A stretch of DNA of 64,000 nucleotides from Eudromia elegans (lineage: Eukaryota; Chordata; Aves; Tinamiformes; Tinamidae): the NCBI GenBank assembly GCA_003342815.1, contig PTEX01000032.1:1867644-1931643 (forward strand). The letters run 5' to 3'. The translations under genes were made by a program, and so were the position numbers. Positions within the stretch are counted from its first letter, which is position 1. Every line of letters starts with the position of its first letter. Under the pieces are notes generated by a model. That model was given only the letters and a program-made list of their open reading frames with translations, was not told the origin of the DNA and searched no databases. Positions 52,327-64,000 of this stretch are shown one piece after another.

Positions 52327-52824
52327 TAGAATTGGGCTTATTTGATCATAAATCAAAATGAGAAAAAGAAGAGGGGGGAGAATTGAGAAAAAGAATCAGC
52401 GTTTCTTCCCTCATCCAGCTCCAGGACTGATAACAGCAGAGCCTCGGCACATTTTCTGTCTGCTGGCTGAATGCCTGAGCTATTTTGATTCAGTATCAGG
52501 CAGAACATTTAACAACTCCACAACACACAGGGCTAATTACAAGATTATCGCCATCTCATTCTCCTATTGGAGCATCTTTTTGCATTCCCACTATGATATT
52601 CTGCAGCACATTTGATAGGGAATTGCTTTCACATTTTGTGAAAATGGATGCAACTATGGAAAAAGTCCAAAATGAGTGCACTGCTACTAAATTAATGAAT
52701 GTGAACAAAGACAAGAAGCAGTGGGGAGGACTGGACAGAACTTCTATTATTGTTCCTCATCCAGGGATAGATCATTATGCCCTACTATTCAGACATAAAA
52801 CCCTATAAATCTCAAGCTTGGTTC

Positions 52825-52875
52825 CTCTAAATCAGGGGAAAATTGCCACTGACATTAATGGGAATAAGATCAAAC
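52825..52875. repeat. Ancient palindromic repeat fragment
   Basis: CTCTAAATCAGGGGAAAATT then GCCACTGACATTAATGGGAA keeps the TAAATCAGGGGTAACTCCACTGAC(TTC)AATGGA order of the same old repeat. It is a weak, short match within an AFF2 intron. Confidence 0.4.
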
Positions 52876-53701
52876 TGCATACAGCGTGCACGTTTGTCGG
52901 GAAGAGTCAGCCATCTGAAGTTTCAGGATAATTTAAGAGAATGAGCCAATTCACAAAGAGGCTATTTCCCAATTAGGCTCTGCACCTCCAGTATCAAAGC
53001 AAGCTTTGTCGATGATTTGTGTAAGCCCAAGCTGGAATCTGAATAATTATATTACCATGGGGGCAGTTCACAGCTGGTCAGCAATAGGGCAGATCTGTCC
53101 TTTAGTTACATCCCTACAACTCCACTGTAGTGGCTATAACCCAGTCATAAACCACTTGCCAAAACTCCCTGAAACAACCACAGTGAAGACATACATTTTG
53201 CTGTTAGAAATAAATAAACGGATTGGCAATCCAGTCTTAGGACAGCCAAGGCTGTGCTTTTCAGTGGACATGTCATAATCAGGCTCCCTGCAAAAACTTA
53301 ACATCTAATGTTTGCTTATTACCCTAGCCAGCATTTAAATAGTCTTAAACTGGATGACGGAGCAGTCTGGAAATAACCTCTGGGCTCCAAGAGACGCTGA
53401 AACTGCGAACGAATTTGCAGAGGCAAAAGCCCTCCTCACTTGGGGCTCGTGCCTGCTAAATTATTTGTCAGCTGCTCCGATAACCCTGCATTCAGCATGT
53501 TACACATACCTCCCCCTGCGCTTGACAAGGGAAGATTTAAGCTGGCTACAGTGGTTCAGACTTGGCCTGTTTGCTCACATTGTCACAGCTCTGCTCTTTG
53601 ACGGGGCAGCTCTAGGATCAATTCCCAACAATTTCTACTAGGACAAAGGAAATCTAACAGTGAGGAGGGAAAGGGGACAAGGACGCGGCGGCGCGGGGCA
53701 C

Positions 53702-53916
53702 CTTTGTTCTCCTTAGTGAGCTTATCAGCCATGTCCCAGTGCTCGTAGCTCCGCAGGACGTTGTTGGTGATGTTGACGTGGCTGGCGGCCATGTGGTGGA
53801 TGCGCTGAGGGATGGTGATGGTCCCCGCCGAGGAGGAGCCGCCGGTGCCCGCGCTGCTCCCGGCAGAGCTGGCTGGCGACGGGCTCAGGGACATGGGCGA
53901 CGGCGTTTCTGTGCTC
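53702..53916 (-). CDS. AFF2: AFF2 penultimate exon, serine/glycine linker plus conserved tail helix
   Basis: This 215-nt exon follows a CTCTCGCAG acceptor. Its donor is GTGCCC, a weak match beyond the GT. The first third encodes a low-complexity linker ([20 protein letters not shown], then [11 protein letters not shown]). The rest is highly conserved in the family: [20 protein letters not shown], then [20 protein letters not shown], with the next glutamate codon split across the intron. [16 protein letters not shown] and [11 protein letters not shown] are AFF2-type; AFF3 has IHQMAANHVSIT and YDYWEMADNLA. The linker is built from GC-rich, CpG-containing codons in an otherwise AT-rich locus, so the exon forms a local GC peak. 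No frameshift or stop is present. Confidence 0.95.
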
Positions 53917-56803
53917 CTGCGAGAGGAGGAAGCGGAGTTAGTCCCAGTCAAACACCCTGCCCACCCCGAGCTCATGAAAACACCAGCCCTGTGCCCCAGC
54001 TGGAGGAGAACGTGGGGTTGTAACTCCTGCTTCTATGAGAGGGCAGCTTATAAATGTGGCTGATTGAAAGGGAGATTTAATTCTCCCTACAAATGAACCT
54101 GCTATTTTAAAAATATATATCTATCTATCATAAAAATAGAGCAATCTTTCAGAGAAAGAAGTATCTCATAGCTGTAATGATTTTTCTACCTGCTGCCAGA
54201 AGCTGCTCTGGCAGTTAGAAAACACTCAATGTGCAATATTGGCTTATTATCAAAGCATCTTGTGGAAACCACAATGACAGTTTGCTCCAAATACAGTCAC
54301 CACAATAAGCAAAGTGCAAGTCTTAAAAGCACCCTGCAGAGCAGTATTAGGAGCTGAAGGTACTGCAGGATTATGAATATCTCTATAGGATTCTTTAAGA
54401 CCGGCTATGGAGATTTGTTTCTAATTGCCTAAACTTCATCTGCACAGCTTTGTACAGAGCCATGTTTTAAGTTACCTACTTAGTGCAGCACTAATGTTCT
54501 AATATAGATTTCCCTTTAATTCTAATACCAGCAATTAGGAATCACCTGCTGGCTGCAGGCAGCGGGGAGGTCAGCCCAGCAATCCCGCACGCTCAGAGCT
54601 GCGCAGTGCTGAACGCTCACGTACAGCTGCTCTCCTTGAAAACTGCTTTCGGCAAACAAGATTATGGCCTCCGAAACTCTCTCGCTTGCCCTCAATTGGA
54701 ACTGCTTGCCTAAAGAAATGCATTCAATTTGCTGTAAAACACACTCGGGCCAAGCTGCTGCCTGTGCTCTCTGCAGGAAGCAGAGAGATGCCCCAACGTC
54801 TCCGGCAGGAATGTCCAGACCCCTCCTGAGACGGGCAGTCGCTGATGCCCCGTGCTGGACAACAGCACAGAGCTCACCAGTCTCGTGAGGGACCCCACGC
54901 AAGCCTCAGCGTGGAAAGGCTTTGTAATCCTGGTCGACAGGCACAAACACGAGGCTGGGAACAGAGCTGTGAGGTGCAGGTGCCGTATGACACGAATCCT
55001 GCCTCCCGCCATAGCCCGGGGCTCGAGGACATTTCTGACACCTTTTGGCAGCTTTTGCTGCACATTTTCCAACTGTTTCCCTCTGTGCTCAACAACAGGC
55101 TCCTCAAGTTGAGATAGATCCTTTTTCCAGAGCTAAAGACCCAAGTTAGTTCAGATGCTAGGACCTTTTCCCACCATGTACCTGTTAAATTTAAGCCTAT
55201 CTTACGGCACAAATGTTTTATTTTTAAGTCACAGAGCATCCTTGTTGCTTGGCACGCCACAGTCTCTTTAGAGCACAGAAGAGCTGAGCTACACTTGGTT
55301 AGGCCTGGGAGCGGTTAAAAATCATAAAGTATCTGAGGGGACCAGGAGTATTTTGTTAGAGCCACTTACAACACGCTGACGCACTTCTGCCAAATAAAGC
55401 ACATTGTTCATTGGATTTACCCTGTTGTGCACAGCCATTATTACTGTGGTGAGTCTATTAAATCTCTCTATTTTGTGCTTTCTGTCGCTAGAGGTGGGAA
55501 ACATTTCTGTAATGAAACCAAGGAAAATTTGTTTCATTGCCAGCCTGGAACTCAGGCCAACTTCATAGAGGTTCACAACCCTTTCAAACAAAAGTGGCCA
55601 GAAATTCCAGTAAGCCTAGATGATATTTTTGATGATTTGAGATCCTGAGCCAGATGACACTTCATACCAATGGATAAGTTTTGCTTTGTTCAGAAAAGAT
55701 TTGAGAATATCCTGCTGTTGCCCCGTCCTGAACTAGATTTGCTGTCTCCACTGAGGCCATACCCTGGTTGTGTTTGGGCTTTTCTCGGTGATGTGACTTC
55801 TCTTACCATCTGCTGCGAGTTTACAGGACAGTATGAGGAAACTCCAGACCTGCTAGCCCTAGGGACCACAGCTCACGTGTTCCCCTCTGCAACACCAGCC
55901 TCACCACAATCCTTGAGGCCACCAGGACACACCTGAACAGCACGTCAACGCTCAGAGCCAGACGCAGAGTTTTTCCTTCTGGGTCTCCACAGAGACAACA
56001 AAAGCCCTAGGTATGAGCTGTGGTCTTTGTGTGCAGATTAACACGTGTCATGACAATATTAGTACAGAAAAGCCCTTCTGCTTTGTTTTATCTGTATGCG
56101 TGGCCAGACAAGAGCAAGGGTGCACTTGCACAACTCACACCATGGAAAGTAGATCGTAATTACGTTCCTCTGATTCTGTAGTTGAGATGAGAGTGTTTTA
56201 ACATTAGTATAAAGCCTCTGATAATTGGTTGACTAAGTGCCTTCACATTTCCACCACTATTATGCCTGCAGTTTTATTAAACTGCACTTACCATATATCA
56301 ATGAAATATTCATTGGTCTTTCATTACTGAACGAATCATTGAAAAATCATTGCAATGAAGGTTAACTTTACTTTGGCTTCCTGAAATGACACGGTACTTG
56401 CTAGCTAATTAACAGATATTTTTATGGCCTTCATTTGGCCTGAGATACAAACTGTCAAAGAATTCAGCGTAGACCCACCAAGGTCTGATTTCAGGCTCAC
56501 GGGGGCTCTGCATAAAGACAAGGTGTGTTTCAACTCTTCTTTCCCACTCCCAAGCCAAACAGCCCACATTATCTAATTTAATCTGTTGGAAACACTCACC
56601 CCCACAAGCCCAAGGCAGCCGGGTTGACCTTGAACCTCTAAAATAATTTCTGTGGCTCAAAAGGACATTTTCTATCTGTTACCTAACTGAAACATACCTG
56701 TAGCCTCCCTGTCATGCCTTTGCCTCTAGAAGCACCAAAACATTTTCACCCACCCCTTTGGTTGCATGTTCCTGGACAGAAGCATTTGGCAGAAAATACT
56801 CAC
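53917..56803 (-). other. AFF2: AFF2 intron
   Basis: A 2.9-kb intron of mixed composition. The stretch from about 54540 to 55050 is more GC-rich and carries overlapping open frames on both strands without recognisable motifs, which I treat as chance. Confidence 0.88.
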
Positions 56804-56853
56804 TTTCCATTGCCGCCCCAGGGTGAGGGGGCCTGCGAGGCTTTTGAAGAGTT
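56804..56853 (-). CDS. AFF2: AFF2 small internal exon, start of the proline/serine linker
   Basis: This 50-nt exon has a strong polypyrimidine acceptor (TTTGTACTTGCAG) and a GTGAGT donor. It reads NSSKASQAPSPWGGNG plus two bases of the next lysine codon, and joins directly after the YFK of the preceding exon. It begins the flexible region between the helical homology domain and the conserved C-terminal tail. The APSPWG motif occurs in AFF family members. As I recall the human proteins, this stretch is closer to AFF3 (SSKAAQAPSPWGASGKS) than to AFF2 (ASKVAQIPSPWVSNGKN), unlike the exons on either side. Confidence 0.92.
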
Positions 56854-57730
56854 CTGCAAGTACAAAAGCAAAGGGTAAATAAAGCAGCTGAAGGTAAAAA
56901 AAGAGAACACATGAATACTGCCTATGCAAGGCTCAACACTCCCTGTTTCAGCTGCAAAAGCTGCAGCATGTGCAGCAGAGGAGCTCAGCACTAGCATCTC
57001 AGCATGGCTGGTGGGCAGTTGGTAGGTAGGTTGCAATCAGTTGCATGAAAGTCCTTGGATAAAAGAGAGCACACAGCAAAGCCCCAGTAAAAGCAGACAT
57101 GGTCTGCAAAGAAGTGCTTTAAATTATACTTCTTTATATTTTATGCTACAATTTTTCATTTTACTATTTTATGCTCTCCAGAGCACAGATGGCTTTCCAA
57201 CTGCATGGAGACCTGCACGTTTTTGATCAGAAATAAACAAAAAACCCGGAGTTGATGCCTTAAGAAATGCAATTCTGCCAAGTGGCCTGGAAAGGTGATT
57301 TGCAGTTCTGATAGCAGGAGAAATAAAACTTTCTGCAAGGATCTGCTTGAATCTCCTTTCCTCAAGTATTTTATTTGCACAGACTCTCCTTACTTGCTAA
57401 CTCATTCTACCTTTCACGCCTGTGTATCACCTTGTCTAAGCTGGTACAGAAAGATTGCTCACCAACGAGAAGACCTAGATATTTTTCGGTCTTGCTCAAC
57501 AAAGATGGCATTTTATTTGCTGACAGTTTCCAGAAAAAGGAGGTAATATCTGGGCTGAAGCTATCTATGGGTCTTTCCTGAAACGGATCGGTGTGAGCTC
57601 GGCTGCAAAGATATCAGCATAAATTCTGATGTTATAATTTCTCTGCAAAGTATTATTGCTACTATTACTACAGGATTCATTTGACTACTGTAATTGATGT
57701 TTTAGCAAGTGTGACACAGCGATTCGGTGG

Positions 57731-57797
57731 AGTACAGAGAGGTTAAGTGCATGGCCCAAGGTCACGCAGCCAAGTTGGGGAGCAGAATCCTACTCTT
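57731..57797 (+). mobile_element. MIR-like ancient SINE fragment
   Basis: The sequence ACAGAGAGGTTAAGTGCATG then GCCCAAGGTCACGCAGCCAA and AGCAGAATCCTACTCTT closely follows the MIR 3' region (cagagaggttaagtaacttgcccaaggtcacacagc). It lies within an AFF2 intron, antisense to the gene. Confidence 0.75.
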
Positions 57798-59932
57798 GAT
57801 GTTTATCACATAGCTAAAATTGCCAAGCACTACTGACCAAAGCAGAAAACTTGAACAGTGGTCTTGCTTGTATGTTCCTCTGACACGTCACTCTATTTCA
57901 TTAAAGAAGTGAGTGTAAACTTTTGGAGCAGACCCCAGGTGTGTTTAATGTTTTTGTTACATATTGATATGAAGACACGGGGAAGTCTTAAAGATCTTCA
58001 GGAATGAAAAAGGAGTTTGATGCTGGCTCACACTGTCCACACTCTGTTCCAGTGTGTCAGGAGACAGTATCTGGATACTCGATCTTCACTGGAAGTAGAT
58101 ATATGACTGTGAGAACTCTTTTTATTCTCCAAAGTGAAATCGACAACATATTTTTTTTTAATGAATAAAAATCTTCCTCAAATTTATAAGTCAAGTGACG
58201 CAAGAGATGTCACCTTTGCTGATTTTACAAAATTTAAACATTTATCTTTGTTGTTATATTTATGCCAAGTTGACATGAAATTTCAAAGCTATTTTTTATG
58301 ACACAAAAGGTTAGTTCTTATTGTGAAATGTCAAAAATATCAATTTGGAACTTGGAAATTAATCAAAACCAGCCATGACCCATGTGTGGTTTCAATTTGG
58401 AGTAAATGGCATTTGTGAGAAAAAACATGAAAAACAATTATAGTGAAAGATTCCTCCCTTGCTCGGTTGTAAACAGTAGGTTGCCTTTAACAGTTGAAAA
58501 TGTGCAAAACTTTGAACAACAGCTCTATTAAAATAGTTAATCCATTTCATTTATATACAGATTCTTGCTAGTGAAAACAGAGAACATTATGCAGCAATAG
58601 AAAACTAATAGGCAGTTAATAGCTCCTATTCTTTTCTTCCCCCCACCCTGTGTGTTTACTACAAAGAGATTCTGAATATGTAATCCATACACACAAATAG
58701 CATTTCCCGTTTGTCTATTTTAGTACATTTTTAAAAATCTGCTCTTCTTTTCATTTACATTAAAACACATTTTCAGTGCAGAACCAGGAAGACAGTCTTA
58801 TGTGGGAGCAGTAATATGTTCTTCATTACATGTTATATGTTCTGTCCTTTGCACAGCTTCAGAGAGAAAAGTGGCTTTAATGGAAGAGCAAATCACATCC
58901 CAACCTTTTTTTTGTCTTGTTTCTTTCTTTATATTTTAAAGAAATTATTGCTTTCTGTGTGAAGTTTATCAGATAATTTGCCTAATAATCACTTTTGTAA
59001 GAGACTACTTGCATTAATCCTGGATTAGGTCTGAAGTGAAATAATTTTATGAAAATGCTGATGTGTCCAACTCAAGTTAGCTTTTCCCTTTGTGCGAAGC
59101 CCTGACAGAAAACCCACTGAACCCAGACACTCCTGATGACTTCAGAAGACTTTCAGTTTAAGCAGAAGATCAGCAGAAATGTTACTCAGATACATACACA
59201 GTTACATATTCACACACAATCACACACAGAAGTGAGGTCAAGGCTGATGTGAGTTGTTGGCAAGATAATATGAGAGTTTCATGAAAATACAACAACTTTA
59301 CTATCATTTTTCATGATAATATATATAAAAATATAGCATTAAAAGCTTTATGGTTTTCTATTCAAATATATCAAACTCTTGACGGAACTCAAAGAGGTTG
59401 AAAAAATAAGAAAAGCCTCTGATGGGCTCATAAACCTGTATAATTACATAATTATAGAATAATATGTAGTAATCAACCATAAGAATTGATGCATGATTCA
59501 AACACGGCATTAATTTGTATAATGCAAATATCAAAACCATGGAAAGATGAAGAAAGATTATGTCTCAATTTAGGAACAGTGTGTGATGTTCTTGAAATAA
59601 AGCAAATAACACTTGACAAGGTAAAGTAAAACCCCAGCTTGGCCTCACACTCAGCTGATCTCCACTCATTTTAAGGTAAACTTTCAAAATGGAGACGAGG
59701 CAATTTGAAGTTCCACAGAAATAAAAGAGAACACTAAAGGCTGCTCCTCTTGAGCCTGGGTCGCAAGGCACACTGGAGATAACTGAACTCTACTGAAGAA
59801 GTATCCAAGAAATCTCTGAATGAATCGGTAATAAGCTCCAGTAAGCTTAAAGATCTAACTTTAACTAACTGCAGGCTAAATATCTGCTTTATTTTGGTTT
59901 GCTTGGGGTCAGTTCATAATGACTTGCACATT

Positions 59933-59957
59933 GAAATCCTGAAAGAATCAGGATTTC
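59933..59957. repeat. Perfect 10-bp inverted repeat with 5-nt loop
   Basis: GAAATCCTGA and TCAGGATTTC flank AAGAA. It lies in an AFF2 intron with no repeat family recognised around it. Confidence 0.85.
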
Positions 59958-60139
59958 CTTTACAGAAACTTGCATAAACATTACACGACATTGAGAATAA
60001 TGTTATTTCAGTGGAGTTACTGAGTTTCTTCTTTTGAATCAAGTGGCTAATCCCAAAATCCCCAATTCACTTCTGTCCCCATCCCCTTACTGCCATTCTA
60101 CCCACATTTCCCAGGGGAGAGGTTAAATGTGGGGCTTCA

Positions 60140-60663
<524 letters not shown>

Positions 60664-60735
60664 CATAAAACTGCTAGTTTCTTGTCCCCTTCTGTGGCAG
60701 AAGAGCCTGTGAAATTCTTGAGTCTCATTGCATAC
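60664..60735 (-). CDS. AFF2: AFF2 internal exon, homology-domain helix
   Basis: This 72-nt exon was found by searching for the family motif that should follow the previous exon. The acceptor is ...CTGGCAAG, an AAG acceptor rather than the usual CAG. The donor is a perfect GTGAGT. With the flanking bases it reads RYAMRLKNFTGSSATEGDKK and then LAVLC. RYAMRLKNF and GDKKLAVLC are the forms I recall for AFF2; AFF3 has a different stretch ([20 protein letters not shown]). Phases match both neighbours: it takes AG from the exon before and gives TG to the exon after. The intron to the next exon is only 346 bp, the shortest in the visible part of the gene. No frameshift or stop is present. Confidence 0.95.
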
Positions 60736-63831
<3,096 letters not shown>

Positions 63832-64000
63832 TCAGCTTTAATTTCTAGGTAGACAGATCATAATGCAGAGCAACACCAGCATTAAGATGAAAGCAAAGCA
63901 AGGTTGGTGGTTAAAGGTGAATGTATACAGGAATTAAAGCAAGGCCTATGTTTTTACTGTGTCTTTTCAGATAACAGAAGGTCAGATGCTTGACAGAAGA

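Larger units (their letters stand above)
49023..53701 (-). other. AFF2: AFF2 last intron
   Basis: A 4.7-kb intron with a weak GTGCCC donor. It contains a long A-rich low-complexity tract at 51315-51428, a two-copy 30-bp tandem repeat at 52267-52326 and an old palindromic-repeat fragment near 52825-52875. Confidence 0.88.

Overview
This window looks like vertebrate nuclear DNA, most likely from a bird. Three things point that way: split genes with GT-AG introns, antisense 3' ends and fragments of CR1 LINEs (the main bird retroposon), and a very low density of interspersed repeats. No prokaryotic, plasmid, phage or CRISPR feature is present. The one gene I can support lies on the minus strand at the right end. 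Six coding exons between 63798 and 48901 join in frame (690 nt, 229 codons plus stop) into the C-terminal part of an AF4/FMR2 family protein. Residue by residue it best matches AFF2 (FMR2), with AFF3 as the alternative. The exons encode the C-terminal homology domain, a serine/glycine-rich linker and the closing helical segment, ending in a leucine pair before the stop. The rest of the gene lies beyond position 64000.

Layout, left to right. Positions 1-39.5 kb are mostly AT-rich intergenic DNA with no supportable intact gene. They hold CR1 fragments at 5.49, 8.97 and 36.62 kb, a MIR-like SINE at 23.7 kb, other old amniote repeats near 37.6-37.9 kb, a small minisatellite at 37.09 kb, a purine tract containing a 52-base assembly gap at 33.39-33.63 kb, and a short decayed coding-like stretch on the minus strand at 32.43-32.69 kb. 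A GC- and CpG-rich belt runs from about 37.9 to 39.53 kb. Positions 39.55-48.90 kb may be a very long AFF2 3' UTR, bounded by a poly(A) signal at 39571-39576. It carries a (CA)25 tract, an (ATAAA)n tract, a TA repeat and a perfect hairpin. A nearer poly(A) signal lies 411 nt after the stop codon. Positions 48.9-64 kb are AFF2 coding exons and introns, with a MIR fragment at 57.73 kb and old palindromic-repeat fragments at 52.8 and 62.8 kb.

How it works together: the visible product would be a nuclear scaffold of a super-elongation-complex-like assembly. The window supplies its dimerisation/C-terminal domain and probably its post-transcriptional control region. I did not find a convincing new biological system. 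The most useful leads are the AFF2/AFF3-mixed linker, the long 3' UTR with UG and AUUUU repeats, the coding-like relic near 32.5 kb and a paired homeodomain-type motif near 21 kb.
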